A DNA stretch of 64,000 nucleotides from the NCBI RefSeq assembly GCF_023634805.2, contig NZ_CP106881.1, positions 310,001 through 374,000 of the forward strand, in the 5' to 3' direction. The notes beneath the pieces were generated by a model that saw only the letters and a list, made by a program, of their open reading frames with translations, did no database searches and was not told the origin of the DNA. The stretch comes from Comamonas endophytica. Lineage in GTDB: Bacteria; Pseudomonadota; Gammaproteobacteria; Burkholderiales; Burkholderiaceae_C. Below, one piece after another: positions 44,442 through 55,491 of the stretch (position 1 is the stretch's first letter; every line of letters begins with the position of its first letter). The translations under genes were made by a program, and so were the position numbers.

Positions 44442-44482
44442 TACTTGTCATTGGATGCTCCTGGTGGATCTTCCATCAGTGA
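44408..44482 (+). CDS. Possible 24-residue membrane microprotein
   Basis: ATG to TGA in a frame different from bfd, overlapping its last 34 bases. The product is almost wholly one hydrophobic helix ('ALFCVLLGSLILVIGCSWW') ending 'IFHQ'. GGAAAG lies about nine bases upstream as ribosome site. It sits between bfd and tonB, where an unannotated small protein could serve the Ton motor or a membrane enzyme. It could also be chance; only the hydrophobicity, ribosome site and position support it. Confidence 0.4.
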   Translation: MALFCVLLGSLILVIGCSWWIFHQ

Positions 44483-44539
44483 GCCTGGCTTTTGCCTGCA
44501 GCCCCCGGGTGCAGCGCGCGCTGAACCCACCTCTCGTAT

Positions 44540-45250
44540 ATGTCCCAGTCTGATAGATTTGCCCCTCCCGGAGGGATGAGCCGCAATATCGTCATTGCCG
44601 GCTCCGTGGTGGCGCTGCATGTGGCCGGCATCTGGGCCCTGCAAAGCGGCCTGATGCGCAAGGCCGTGGAAATCGTGGTCCCGGCCGAGGTACTGGCCGA
44701 GTTCATCGCCCCGCCCGCCCCCGAGGCGCCGCCGCCTCCGCCCCCTCCTCCGCCACCGCCGCCGAAGCCGCAGCCCAAGCCCGTGGTGCGCAAGGCGCCG
44801 ATGCCCAAGGCCGTCGCCGACCCGGTGCCGCGCCCCGAAGCGCCCGTGGGAGCGATCGATCCCGAGCCGGCGCCCGTGGTCGAGGCGCCGCCGGCACCGC
44901 CTGCGCCGCCCGCTCCTCCAGCCCCGCCGGCGCCCCCGGCACCTCCCGCACCGCCTGCGCCACCGGTGATCCAGCTGCCGTCGAGCAATGCGGCCTATCT
45001 GAACAACCCCAAGCCCAGCTATCCATCCATCAGCCGGCGCATGGGCGAGCAGGGCAAGGTGGTGCTGCGCGTGTTCATCGATGCCGAGGGCCGGCCGCAG
45101 ACCATCGAGATCCGCGAGTCCAGCGGCTTCGAGCGCCTGGACCAGCAGGCCGTCGAATCCGTCAAGCGCTGGCGCTTCGTGCCCGGCAAGCGCAATGGTG
45201 TTCCAGAAGCCATGTGGAACATCGTGCCCATCAATTTTGTTCTCGAATAA
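44540..45250 (+). CDS. tonB: TonB energy-transducing protein
   Basis: A 236-residue TonB. It has a cytoplasmic N-terminus, a single helix ('NIVIAGSVVALHVAGIWALQSGL') with the family's His, a very Pro-rich periplasmic linker (Glu-Pro and Lys-Pro runs, then about ten tandem Ala-Pro-Pro triplets around residues 115-150), and a C-terminal TonB domain ('PSYPSISRRMGEQGKVVLRVFIDAEGRPQTIEI', 'SVKRWRFVPGKRNG'). It carries proton-motive force from ExbB/ExbD to outer-membrane receptors such as the one upstream. It is first of a tonB-exbB-exbD operon. Confidence 0.95.
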   Translation: MSQSDRFAPPGGMSRNIVIAGSVVALHVAGIWALQSGLMRKAVEIVVPAEVLAEFIAPPAPEAPPPPPPPPPPPPKPQPKPVVRKAPMPKAVADPVPRPEAPVGAIDPEPAPVVEAPPAPPAPPAPPAPPAPPAPPAPPAPPVIQLPSSNAAYLNNPKPSYPSISRRMGEQGKVVLRVFIDAEGRPQTIEIRESSGFERLDQQAVESVKRWRFVPGKRNGVPEAMWNIVPINFVLE

Positions 45251-45265
45251 TTTTCAGGAGTATTC

Positions 45266-45991
45266 ATGGATTCCCATTTCGGCATTGCCAACGTCTGGAC
45301 CCAGGGGGACTTCGTCACCCGCGCCATCGCCGTCATCCTCATCGGCATGTCGCTCGTCTCGTGGATCGTGATCATCCTCAAGGCGCTGGACATCTTCAAG
45401 TACCGCAAGCTGGCGCGCGCCTCGCATGATTTCTGGCACAGCGAGGACTTCGGCGCCGGCCTGGACAAGCTCGGCACCGATCCCACCAACCCCTTCCGCC
45501 ACCTGGCGCTCGAGGGCCGCGAAGCCACGGCCCACCACCGCAAGAGCAGCGCGCATCTGCATGACACGCTGGACATCAGCGACTGGGTCACCCGTTCGCT
45601 GCGCAACTGCATCGACGAGTTCACCGCCCGCCTGCAGGGCGGCCTGGCCATCCTGGCTTCGATCGGCTCCACCTCGCCCTTCATCGGCCTGTTCGGCACC
45701 GTCTGGGGCATCTACCACGCGCTGGTCGCCATCGGCGCCACCGGCCAGTCCACCATTGACAAGGTGGCCGGCCCCATCGGCGAGGCGCTGATCATGACGG
45801 CGCTGGGCCTGGCCGTGGCCATTCCCGCGGTGCTGGGCTACAACGCACTGGTGCGCGGCAACAAGTCGATCCTCAACAACCTCAACAGCTTCGCGCATGA
45901 CCTGCACGCCTACTTCGTGACCGGCGCCCGCGTCAACGTGCAGGGCGAGGGCGAGCCGGCCAAGGTGCTGCCGCTGAAGAAAGGTGCCTGA
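45266..45991 (+). CDS. exbB: ExbB/TolQ-type proton channel subunit
   Basis: A 241-residue protein with three membrane helices: 'FVTRAIAVILIGMSLVSWIVIILKAL', 'GLAILASIGSTSPFIGLFGTVWGIYHAL' and 'IGEALIMTALGLAVAIPAVLGYNAL'. The last two carry the MotA/TolQ/ExbB signature. It forms the pentameric channel of the Ton motor with ExbD. It begins 15 bases after tonB with CAGGAG upstream. ExbB and not TolQ is indicated by the adjoining tonB and exbD. Confidence 0.94.
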   Translation: MDSHFGIANVWTQGDFVTRAIAVILIGMSLVSWIVIILKALDIFKYRKLARASHDFWHSEDFGAGLDKLGTDPTNPFRHLALEGREATAHHRKSSAHLHDTLDISDWVTRSLRNCIDEFTARLQGGLAILASIGSTSPFIGLFGTVWGIYHALVAIGATGQSTIDKVAGPIGEALIMTALGLAVAIPAVLGYNALVRGNKSILNNLNSFAHDLHAYFVTGARVNVQGEGEPAKVLPLKKGA

Positions 45992-45993
45992 GC

Positions 45994-46404
45994 ATGGCAT
46001 TTGGAACCCAGGACGATTCCGATGAGGTGATGAACGAGATCAACATGACGCCGCTGGTCGACGTCATGCTGGTGCTGCTGATCATTTTCATCATCACCAT
46101 TCCGGTGATGAAGCATTCGGTGAATGTCGATCTGCCGCAGGCCACCAACCAGCCGGAGAACATCAAGCCGCAGACCGTCAACCTGAGCATCGATGCCCAG
46201 GGCCAGTACCACTGGAACGAGCAGCCCATCAGCGACGAGGCGCTCGTGGCCCGGCTGCAGGCCGAAGGCGCCAAGGATCCGCAGCCGGACCTGCATATCC
46301 GCGGCGACAGGAACGTGCGCTACGAGCGCGTGGCCCAGGCCATGGCGGCCGCCCAGCGCGCAGGCGTGCGCAAGATCGGCTTCGTTACCGAGCCTAATCA
46401 ATAA
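45994..46404 (+). CDS. exbD: ExbD/TolR-type motor subunit
   Basis: A 136-residue protein with a short N-terminus, one helix 'MTPLVDVMLVLLIIFIITIPVM' containing the proton-carrying Asp (in PLVDV), and a periplasmic TolR/ExbD domain ending 'VAQAMAAAQRAGVRKIGFVTEP'. It completes the Ton motor with ExbB. It starts two bases after exbB and is followed by the operon terminator. Confidence 0.95.
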   Translation: MAFGTQDDSDEVMNEINMTPLVDVMLVLLIIFIITIPVMKHSVNVDLPQATNQPENIKPQTVNLSIDAQGQYHWNEQPISDEALVARLQAEGAKDPQPDLHIRGDRNVRYERVAQAMAAAQRAGVRKIGFVTEPNQ

Positions 46405-46439
46405 GCCCCACCAGCCGCTGCCGGCTTGCGTGGCCCAAG

Positions 46440-46474
46440 GCCCTGCCCTCCGATCCAGGAGGCAGGGCTTTTTC
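46440..46474 (+). terminator. Terminator of tonB-exbB-exbD
   Basis: GCCCTGCC-ctccgatccagga-GGCAGGGC-TTTTTC: an 8-bp GC stem with T-run, 36 bases after exbD. Confidence 0.85.
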
Positions 46475-46533
46475 TTTCGCGGTAGATGGAACCCGTGGGT
46501 GGCATTTATTTACAAAAGTCGAAAGGCAAATGA

Positions 46534-46562
46534 TTGACAGCTGATTGAGAATCAATATCATT
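46534..46562 (+). promoter_or_regulatory. hemP promoter with overlapping Fur box
   Basis: TTGACA (46534-46539), 16 bases, then TATCAT (46556-46561) form a good sigma-70 promoter. TGAGAATCAATATCA (46546-46560) fits the 7-1-7 Fur motif TGATAATNATTATCA at 12 of 14 defined positions and covers the -10. Iron-bound Fur should therefore block hemP transcription. This is the strongest Fur site in the window. Confidence 0.7.
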
Positions 46563-46591
46563 AGCAAACACATTGACTTGAGGACCTACCC

Positions 46592-46798
46592 ATGCCCGCT
46601 ACCCTTTCCCTGCCCCGCACAGGCCAAGCCAGCCAGCTTTCCGTCCAGATGTCGCAACCCCTGGAGCGCGCCGAGAGCGCGCTGGGCATGAACAGCACCG
46701 AGCTGCTGCAGGGGCGCAAGTCCGTGACCATCCTGCACAACGGCATGCCCTATCGCCTGCAGGCCACCAAGCTGGGCAAGCTGATCCTCACCAAGTAA
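46592..46798 (+). CDS. hemP: Hemin uptake protein HemP
   Basis: A 68-residue protein whose C-terminal half carries the HemP signature: 'LLQGRKSVTILHNGMPYRLQATKLGKLILTK'-type sequence, with Ser-Val-x-I, His-x-Gly and the basic terminus (residues 39-68). HemP proteins regulate or assist haem uptake. Here no haem receptor follows; the next gene is on the other strand. The ribosome site GAGG precedes the ATG, and a strong Fur-overlapped promoter lies upstream. Confidence 0.9.
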   Translation: MPATLSLPRTGQASQLSVQMSQPLERAESALGMNSTELLQGRKSVTILHNGMPYRLQATKLGKLILTK

Positions 46799-46911
46799 TT
46801 CACTGTTTCATCGTGGGGCGACTCCTTGGCAGCGATGCCAATACGGGTCGTTTTGCCAGCCAACGGGCGTCTGTCCGCGTAGCCAGGCTTTTTTTCCACG
46901 CTTTGATAGGC

Positions 46912-46938
46912 AAAAAGCCGGTCGATGGACCGGCTTTT
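46912..46938. terminator. Terminator between hemP and the GlcG-like gene
   Basis: AAAAAGCCGGTC-gatg-GACCGGCTTTTG: an 11-bp or longer stem with A and T runs, so it can act on either strand (hemP on plus, the GlcG-like gene on minus). About 110 bases on each side hold nothing else I can identify. Confidence 0.8.
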
Positions 46939-47053
46939 GCTTTGGGATCGGGACCAAGAGAAGGCTGGTGGCCCCACCTGAGCGCAGGCCGCTCATCCTA
47001 CGACGGGGCCGCCCGGGCAAGCTCAGGACAAACGGTTTACCGCTCAGCGAAAT

Positions 47054-47461
<408 letters not shown>

Positions 47462-47649
47462 GCAAGGGCTCCGTTTGGTTTTGGCGAAAACAAGCAGCAT
47501 AACGGGCAAAGCGATGCCAACTGTGCACTTCCTGCGCAAAAGATCCACAACCAAAACCAATTGATCGCAACCGGGTATTGCAATAGCCGATTGGCGCCGC
47601 CACCTAGAATGGACTATGCAATCGTGCATGCAACAAGGAGAGCGTCCGA

Positions 47650-48342
47650 ATGAATGAACAAGTCACCACACTGGGCTCTGCGGGCTACGGTGTCTCGCAG
47701 CAACAGCGCAACAATGTCTTGCGCAATACCTATTGGCTGCTCGCCCTGAGCCTGCTGCCGACGGTACTCGGCGCCTGGGTAGGCGTTGCCACGGGCATCA
47801 CGGCATCGCTGGGCGGCGTGGTCGGCCTCGTCGTGTTCATGGCCGGCGCCTTCGGCTTCATGTTTGCCATCGAGAAGACCAAGCATTCGGCGGCTGGCGT
47901 GCCGGTGCTGCTGGCCTTCACGTTCTTCATGGGTCTGATGCTCTCACGCCTCATCGGCTCGGTGCTGGGCTTCAGCAACGGTTCCCAGCTGATCATGACG
48001 GCTTTTGCCGGCACGGCCGGCGTGTTCTTCGTGATGGCCAGCCTGGCCAGCGTGATCAAGCGCGACCTGTCGGGCATGGGCAAGTGGCTGTTTGTCGGCG
48101 CAATGGTGCTGCTGGTGGGCATCGTGGTCAACATCTTCGTCGGCTCGACCGTCGGCATGATGGTCATCTCGGTGGCCGGCATCGGCATCTTCAGCGCCTA
48201 CATGCTGTACGACCTCAAGCGCATCCTGGACGGCGGCGAGACCAACTACATCAGCGCCACGCTGGCCCTGTACCTGGACCTGTTCAACGTGTTCCAGTTC
48301 ATGCTGTCGCTGCTGGGCATCATGGGTGGCGAGCGCGAATAA
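47650..48342 (+). CDS. Bax inhibitor-1/YccA-family membrane protein
   Basis: A 230-residue protein with seven hydrophobic helices and the BI-1 pattern: 'VLRNTYWLLALSLLPTVLGAWVG', 'MAGAFGFMFAIEKTKHS', 'VGTMMVISVAG'-like segment and 'IFSAYMLYDLKRILDGGETNYISATLALYLDLFNVF'. Family members act as pH-sensitive calcium leak channels or FtsH modulators. A ribosome site 'AAGGAGAGCGTCCGA' precedes the ATG. A terminator follows immediately. Confidence 0.92.
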   Translation: MNEQVTTLGSAGYGVSQQQRNNVLRNTYWLLALSLLPTVLGAWVGVATGITASLGGVVGLVVFMAGAFGFMFAIEKTKHSAAGVPVLLAFTFFMGLMLSRLIGSVLGFSNGSQLIMTAFAGTAGVFFVMASLASVIKRDLSGMGKWLFVGAMVLLVGIVVNIFVGSTVGMMVISVAGIGIFSAYMLYDLKRILDGGETNYISATLALYLDLFNVFQFMLSLLGIMGGERE

Positions 48343-48360
48343 GCGCCCTGCTGTATAACG

Positions 48361-48384
48361 AAAAGGCCCTCAGGGGCCTTTTTT
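48361..48384 (+). terminator. Terminator of the BI-1 gene
   Basis: AAAAGGCCC-tca-GGGGCCTTTTTT: a compact stem with T-run 18 bases after the stop. Confidence 0.88.
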
Positions 48385-48456
48385 CATGGGCGTTTCATGG
48401 CGCTTGTGGAAATTCGTCCTCAATTTGCCATTCAAGCTGCCGATAATGCGTGGGAC

Positions 48457-48828
48457 ATGTCCAAATACGCCCTCACCTCCATGCGGTCCGCATTTCTTGC
48501 ACTTCCCCTGCTGCTGCTTGCCGGCTGCAATATTCCCGGCCTCGGCCCCACGCCCCAGGCGCTGGCGCGCGAGAGCGAAGCCAAGGCCGTGGGCAGCGCC
48601 TGCCGCCATGCGATGCGCGGGCTCGAGGACTGCTATGTGCTCAATCCGAAGGCCACCAAGGCACTGGTGTTTGCCGGCTGGAAGGAAATGGACCAGTACA
48701 TGCGCGAGAACAAGATCGAGGGCGTGCCCTCGGTGATCACGCAGCGCGACAAGCCCGCGCGCGCCGCCGCCAAGGACGACGATATCGAGACGGAACTGCG
48801 GCCGTCGGCCGCACGCAGCCGCGGTTGA
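48457..48828 (+). CDS. Small hypothetical lipoprotein
   Basis: A 123-residue protein with signal peptide 'MRSAFLALPLLLLAGC' preceded by eight residues; the lipobox LAGC makes it a lipoprotein. An ATG at 48481 (MRSAF) is an equally good start, and one at 48397 is less likely. The mature part is about 95 residues with two conserved-looking cysteines ('GSACRHAMRGLEDCYVLN') and a charged C-terminus ending 'ELRPSAARSRG'. I do not recognise the family. It is convergent with rlmD. Confidence 0.7.
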   Translation: MSKYALTSMRSAFLALPLLLLAGCNIPGLGPTPQALARESEAKAVGSACRHAMRGLEDCYVLNPKATKALVFAGWKEMDQYMRENKIEGVPSVITQRDKPARAAAKDDDIETELRPSAARSRG

Positions 48829-48873
48829 GCAAGCTTTGCCAGCCCTGCTGCGGCAGGACTGGCGGGGTGAAAC

Positions 48874-50331
48874 TCACTCCCGCTCGAACACCGCCATGCT
48901 CTCGACATGCGCCGTGTGCGGGAACATGTTGATCACGCCCGCGCTCAGGCAGCGGTAGCCTGCGCGGTTGACCAGCAGGCCCGCATCGCGTGCCAGCGTG
49001 GCCGGGTTGCAGCTCACATAGACGATGCGCTTGGGCGGCTGCCAGGCCTCGCTGCCCTCGGGCAGCGGCAGCGCGTCCTCGGCGCCGATGCGCGCCTGGT
49101 GGATGGCGGCCAGCGCCTGCGCCAGCGCGAAGGCGCCTTCGCGCGGCGGATCGACCAGCCATTTGTCGGCCACGCCATCGGCAATCAGCATCTCGGGCGT
49201 CATGTCGAACAGGTTGCGCGCGACGAAATCGGTGGGCGCGAGCGCAGCGCCGGGCTGGCGTTGCGCCTGGTTGGCGGCGAAATTCTCGCGCGATCGCGCG
49301 ACCAGCGTCTCGCTGCCTTCGATGCCCAGCACCTCGCGCGCCTGGGTCGCCAGCGGCAGCGTGAAATTGCCCAGGCCGCAGAACCAGTCGATCACGCGTT
49401 CGTCCTTGTGCACGTCGAGCAGGCGCAGCGCGCGCGTCACCATCACGCGGTTGATGTGCGGATTGACCTGGGTGAAGTCGGTGGGCTTGAACGGCATGGT
49501 GATGCCGAATTCGGGCAACGCGTAGGCCAACTGCCGGGTCGGCGGATCCATCAGCTGCACGGTGTCCGGGCCCTTGGACTGCAGCCACCACTGGACGTTC
49601 TGCTCGGCCGCGAATGCGCGCAGCCGCGCCTGGTCGGCCTCGGACAGCGGCTCGAGGTGGCGCAGCACCAGCGCCGTGACGTCGTCGCCGCAAGCCACCT
49701 CGATCTGCGGGCAGGTCTCGCGCGCATCCATGGAGGCGATCAGCGCGCGCATCGGCAGCAGCATGTCGCTGACATGCTTGGGCAGCACCGGGCAGACTTC
49801 CATGTCGGCGATGTAACGGCTCTTGCGCTCGTGGAAGCCAACCAGCACCTTCTGCTTCTTGATCACGTAGCGCACCGAAAGGCGCGCGCGGTAGCGGTAG
49901 CCCCAGGCCGGGCCCTCGATCGGGCGCAGCACCATCTCGGGCTTGACCTTGCCGAGGTGCCAGAGGTTGTCTTCCAGCACGCGCTGCTTGACGGCCACCT
50001 GGGCCGAGACGTTCAGGTGCTGCATCTTGCAGCCGCCACAGGCGCCGTCGTGCAGGCCGAAATGCGGGCAGCCGGGCTTGACGCGCTGCGACGACTCGCG
50101 ATGCACCGCCGTCAGGGTGCCGGACTCCCAGTTGTTCTTCTTGCGGTGCACGTTGGCGCTGACCCATTCGGTGGGCAGCGCGCCGTCGATGAACACCACC
50201 TTGCCGTCGGGCTGGCGCGCCACGCCCTGGGCATCCATGTTCATGGACTCGACGTCGAGCCAGCCCGGGGGCAGCGAGGAGGCGGTATCGGGGAGGATCG
50301 CGGGGGGATTGTTTTCGCTCAGGTCACTCAT
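48874..50331 (-). CDS. rlmD: 23S rRNA (uracil-5-)-methyltransferase RlmD
   Basis: A 485-residue SAM-dependent enzyme that methylates U1939 of 23S rRNA. It has an N-terminal TRAM-like part, a [4Fe-4S]-cluster Cys set ('[18 protein letters not shown]'), the SAM-binding '[22 protein letters not shown]', and the catalytic '[17 protein letters not shown]'. E. coli RlmD is 433 residues; the excess is mostly N-terminal. The MSDLSEN start was chosen because sequence before it is not conserved-looking. It diverges from the P1 peptidase gene. Confidence 0.93.
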   Translation of the reverse strand: MSDLSENNPPAILPDTASSLPPGWLDVESMNMDAQGVARQPDGKVVFIDGALPTEWVSANVHRKKNNWESGTLTAVHRESSQRVKPGCPHFGLHDGACGGCKMQHLNVSAQVAVKQRVLEDNLWHLGKVKPEMVLRPIEGPAWGYRYRARLSVRYVIKKQKVLVGFHERKSRYIADMEVCPVLPKHVSDMLLPMRALIASMDARETCPQIEVACGDDVTALVLRHLEPLSEADQARLRAFAAEQNVQWWLQSKGPDTVQLMDPPTRQLAYALPEFGITMPFKPTDFTQVNPHINRVMVTRALRLLDVHKDERVIDWFCGLGNFTLPLATQAREVLGIEGSETLVARSRENFAANQAQRQPGAALAPTDFVARNLFDMTPEMLIADGVADKWLVDPPREGAFALAQALAAIHQARIGAEDALPLPEGSEAWQPPKRIVYVSCNPATLARDAGLLVNRAGYRCLSAGVINMFPHTAHVESMAVFERE

Positions 50332-50410
50332 GGGCGAGATTGTCTCCGAACCCCGCCAGGGCAAGCGCGGCACGGGGCCTTTGGCGCCGGGGGATGGCCA
50401 TAATGGCGCC

Positions 50411-51484
50411 ATGTCTCCATCCATCTTGCCGGCGCGGCTTGCTCGGTCCGCAGGCAGCATCACGCGTGTTCAGGGTATCGAAGCCGGGCATTACACGGAC
50501 ACGCGCCGGCCCACGGGCTGCAGCGTGGTGATCGCGCGCGCGGGCGCCGTGGGCGGGGTCGATGTGCGCGGCGCCGCACCCGGCACGCGCGAGACCGATC
50601 TGCTGCACCCGACGAACCTGGTCGAGCGGGTGCATGCGGTGATGCTGTGCGGCGGCAGCGCCTGGGGGCTCGACGCGGCCAGCGGCGCGGTGCGCTGGCT
50701 CGAGGAGCAGGAGGTGGGCCTCGATGTGCGCTATGCGCGCCTGCCGCTGGTGCCGGCCGCGGTGCTGTTCGATCTGGGCGTGGGCGAGGCGCGCATCCGG
50801 CCCGACGCCGCAGCCGGCCATGCGGCCTGCGCCGCGGCCAGCCGCGCGGCGCCCGCCGAAGGCAATGTGGGCGCGGGCACCGGCGCCAGCGTTGGCAAGG
50901 TGTTTGGCATGGAGCATGCGATGAAGGGGGGCATAGGCACTGCCTCGGTGACGGTCGACGGCATCACCGTGGGCGCGCTGGTGGCCTGCAATGCGCTGGG
51001 CGATGTGCTGGAGCCCGAAACCGGACAGCTGCTTGCCGGCGCGCGCACCGCGGATGGCCGGCAGCTGCGCGATACGCGGCGCGCGCTGCTGTGCGGCGAG
51101 CTGCCGCAGCCGGTGCTTGCGGGCACCAACACCACGATCGGCGTGATTGCCACCGATGCGCAGATCAACAAGGCCCAGGCGCACCGCCTGGCCGTGGTGT
51201 CGCACGACGGGCTGGCGCGGGCGATCAATCCGGTGCATACGATGTCGGATGGGGATACGCTGTTCACGCTGGGAACCGGGGCTTCGGGCCGGACCTTGGG
51301 GATGATCACGCTGGCGGCGATGGCGGCGCAGGTAACGGCGGTGGCAACGGTGCGGGCGGTGCTTTGTGCGCGGGGGATCACCACGGCCGAGGGACTGTGG
51401 CTGCCTTCTGCTTGCGATCTTGATGACAGGACGTCCATGGTTCGACAAGCTCACCACGAACGATTTGGAAACCGTTCGCCCTGA
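50411..51484 (+). CDS. P1-family (DmpA-like) peptidase
   Basis: A 357-residue N-terminal-nucleophile aminopeptidase. The precursor would self-cleave before Thr in '[16 protein letters not shown]' (about residue 238), leaving a beta subunit of about 120 residues. '[19 protein letters not shown]'-type and '[26 protein letters not shown]' segments are characteristic of the family, which includes D-aminopeptidase DmpA. The last 16 residues, from '[11 protein letters not shown]', are encoded by a dispersed palindromic repeat and are not family sequence; the original stop has probably been lost. Start ATG 50411. Confidence 0.88.
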   Translation: MSPSILPARLARSAGSITRVQGIEAGHYTDTRRPTGCSVVIARAGAVGGVDVRGAAPGTRETDLLHPTNLVERVHAVMLCGGSAWGLDAASGAVRWLEEQEVGLDVRYARLPLVPAAVLFDLGVGEARIRPDAAAGHAACAAASRAAPAEGNVGAGTGASVGKVFGMEHAMKGGIGTASVTVDGITVGALVACNALGDVLEPETGQLLAGARTADGRQLRDTRRALLCGELPQPVLAGTNTTIGVIATDAQINKAQAHRLAVVSHDGLARAINPVHTMSDGDTLFTLGTGASGRTLGMITLAAMAAQVTAVATVRAVLCARGITTAEGLWLPSACDLDDRTSMVRQAHHERFGNRSP

Positions 51485-51495
51485 GCCTGTCGAAG
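51441..51495. repeat. Dispersed palindromic (REP-like) repeat
   Basis: TTCGACAAGCTCA at the left and TGAGCCTGTCGAA at the right form a 13-base outer stem with one mismatch. CGAACG and CGTTCG form an inner stem around a short loop. The core is shared with 17368-17409. The element runs through the 3' end of the P1 peptidase gene. Confidence 0.75.
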
Positions 51496-51586
51496 GGTGA
51501 AGCGGCCGGCGCCAGGAATGCAAACAGGCCCCATAAAGGAGCCTGCTTTTCTTAACCGTGAGCCTGCGCTGGCGCAGACTGCCGGA

Positions 51587-53248
<1,662 letters not shown>

Positions 53249-53335
53249 GGATTTGTCTGTGGATTCTTCAAAAACTGGGCAACAAAATCGTTGCACGCCA
53301 ACCATGATTATCGGCGCATGCGACAATACCCCCCA

Positions 53336-53360
53336 GTTGCGGGCTCCAGTTGCCCGCAAC
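53336..53360 (+). promoter_or_regulatory. Hairpin in the leader of the DEAD-box helicase gene
   Basis: GTTGCGGG-ctccagttg-CCCGCAAC is an exact 8-bp stem 140 bases before the helicase start in a 253-base divergent spacer. No T-run follows, so it is not a terminator. A long structured 5' leader is common for cold-induced helicase messages; this is inference. Confidence 0.35.
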
Positions 53361-53501
53361 ATCAGCATTCCAGCTGGGGACAATGGACGCAGTGCCGGGC
53401 TCCCATCTTTGAACCTCATCCGCCTAGGACTGGCGGCAACCGCCCAAGGTTGCCATGACAGGCTGATACCCCTCGCGCCCAGGATGGGCGCACCTGACCA
53501 C

Positions 53502-55325
53502 ATGACATTTGAAGAACTGAATCTGGCTCCCGCCATCCTGAAGGCTGTGCTCGAGCAGGGCTACGACACGCCCACGCCCATCCAGGCCAAGGCCATTCCG
53601 GCCGTGCTGCAGGGCCAGGACCTGCTGGCCGGCGCGCAGACCGGCACCGGCAAGACCGCCGCGTTTGCGCTGCCCATGCTCAATCGCCTGATCGATAGCG
53701 ACAGCGCGACCAGCAAGTTCGGCAACAAGGGCGTGCGGGCGCTGATTCTCACGCCGACGCGCGAACTCGCGGCGCAGGTGGAGGAGTCGGTGCGCGCCTA
53801 TTCGAAGTATCTCGATGGCATCAGTTCCACCGTGATCTTCGGCGGCGTGGGCATGAACCCGCAGATCGACCGCATCAAGCGCGGCGTCGACATCCTGGTG
53901 GCCACGCCGGGCCGCCTGCTGGACCTGCAGCAGCAGGGCTTCCTCGATCTGTCCACCGTGCAGATCCTGATCCTGGACGAAGCCGACCGCATGCTGGACA
54001 TGGGTTTCATCCATGACGTGAAGAAGGTCTTGGCCCTGGTGCCGAAGAACAAGCAGAGCCTGCTGTTCTCCGCCACGTTCAGCGACGAGATCCGCGAACT
54101 CGCCAACTCGCTGCTGAAGAACCCGCAGAGCATCCAGGTCACGCCCAGCAACACGACGGTGCAGCGCATCACGCAGGTCATCCACCCCGTGGGCCGCGGC
54201 AAGAAGAAGCAGGCGCTGCTGCACATCATTCAGGAGCATGACTGGAGCCAGGTCCTGGTGTTCACGCGCACCAAGTTCGGCGCCAACAACGTGGCCGAGT
54301 TCCTCACCAAGAACGGCGTCAGCGCCATGGCGCTGCACGGCAACAAGAGCCAGAGCGCGCGCACCCAGGCGCTGGCCGGCTTCAAGAGCGGCGACATCCG
54401 CGCGCTCGTGGCCACCGACATCGCGGCGCGCGGCATCGACATCGACGAGCTGCCCCACGTTGTCAACTACGAAATCCCCAACGTCTCCGAAGACTACGTG
54501 CACCGCATCGGCCGCACGGGCCGCGCCGGCCGCGAGGGCCATGCCGTGAGCATGGTCTGCATGGACGAGGAAGGCTTCATGATGGACATCGAGCGCTTCA
54601 CCAAGCAGGAGATTCCGGTGCAGGTGCTCGAGGGCTTCGGCCCCGAGGAAGGCGAGAAGGCCGAGCCCATCGCCATGGGCCGCCAGACCATCTGGGGCGG
54701 CGCGGGCAAGCCGCCCAGCCGTGACGTGATGCAGGCGGCCGCCAAGGCCGCGCGCACCGAGATGATGGAACGCATCCGCGCCAACAAGCCCGCCGCGGGC
54801 GAACGCGGCGGCAAGCCCCAGGGCGACGGCCCCCGGGGCAATGGTGGCGGCAAGGGCCGCGGTGCCGCGCAGGGCAACGGCGAAGGCCGTGGCCCCGGCA
54901 ATGGCGCGCGCAACGCCAACGGCCCGCGTGGCGCCGGTGGCCGTGGCGCGGGTCCCCGCGGTGCGGGTCCGCGCCAGGGCGGGCAAGGCTTTGGCGGCGA
55001 ACGCCATGACGAGCACCGCAGCCCGCGTCCGGCACGCGAAGGCGGCGCGTCCCGCTTCGACGACCAGCCCCCACGCGCCAATGCGCACCTGGGTACCCAG
55101 CTGGGCCGCCCGGTGACCCCGCGTGGCAGCTCGGCCGGCGGCCAGCCCGACCCCATGCGCACCAGCGTCGACAGCATGGCCGATCGCGGCCGCCGCGGCG
55201 GCGGTTTCCGCAGCGGCGGTGGCGGCGGTGGCAGCGGTGGCTTTGGCGGCGGGCGCAGCGGCGGTGGCGGTGGCTTCGGCGGCGGTGGCCGCAATGGCGG
55301 CGGCCGCGGCGGCTTCAACCGCTGA
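53502..55325 (+). CDS. rhlE: RhlE-like DEAD-box RNA helicase with RGG-rich tail
   Basis: A 607-residue ATP-dependent RNA helicase. Motifs in order: Q motif ('[14 protein letters not shown]'), motif I AQTGTGKT, Ia PTREL, II DEAD (in '[14 protein letters not shown]'), III SAT, IV '[13 protein letters not shown]', V '[11 protein letters not shown]', [13 protein letters not shown], all complete by about residue 340. From about residue 430 the tail is a low-complexity Gly/Arg/Asn region of about 175 residues, with many RGG and GGG runs. It remodels RNA in ribosome assembly or decay. The start MTFEELNL fits the family. Confidence 0.94.
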   Translation: MTFEELNLAPAILKAVLEQGYDTPTPIQAKAIPAVLQGQDLLAGAQTGTGKTAAFALPMLNRLIDSDSATSKFGNKGVRALILTPTRELAAQVEESVRAYSKYLDGISSTVIFGGVGMNPQIDRIKRGVDILVATPGRLLDLQQQGFLDLSTVQILILDEADRMLDMGFIHDVKKVLALVPKNKQSLLFSATFSDEIRELANSLLKNPQSIQVTPSNTTVQRITQVIHPVGRGKKKQALLHIIQEHDWSQVLVFTRTKFGANNVAEFLTKNGVSAMALHGNKSQSARTQALAGFKSGDIRALVATDIAARGIDIDELPHVVNYEIPNVSEDYVHRIGRTGRAGREGHAVSMVCMDEEGFMMDIERFTKQEIPVQVLEGFGPEEGEKAEPIAMGRQTIWGGAGKPPSRDVMQAAAKAARTEMMERIRANKPAAGERGGKPQGDGPRGNGGGKGRGAAQGNGEGRGPGNGARNANGPRGAGGRGAGPRGAGPRQGGQGFGGERHDEHRSPRPAREGGASRFDDQPPRANAHLGTQLGRPVTPRGSSAGGQPDPMRTSVDSMADRGRRGGGFRSGGGGGGSGGFGGGRSGGGGGFGGGGRNGGGRGGFNR

Positions 55326-55491
55326 GTCCGGCGCGCCGGGGCGTGGCTGACATGCCGCCGCGCCCCTCCCCTGTGCGGTTGCAGGGAAAACGGTCTGCGC
55401 TGACAAAATCGCAGGGCTTGAGCGGGTACCATCCGTGCACCTCAGATGTCCGCCCACGCGGGCGGCTTTGCGAACACAAAGGCCTCCTCAC

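Noticed and set aside
44865..44965. Tandem short repeats resembling an array
   Set aside because: They encode Ala-Pro-Pro triplets in frame with TonB; there are no spacers, so this is not CRISPR.
49943..50410. An upstream extension of the P1 peptidase
   Set aside because: It would overlap rlmD antisense, and the family begins at the ATG at 50411.
54780..55320. GC-rich repeat tract with open frames in several phases
   Set aside because: It is the Gly/Arg-rich tail of the DEAD-box helicase; the other frames have no start signal or domain.
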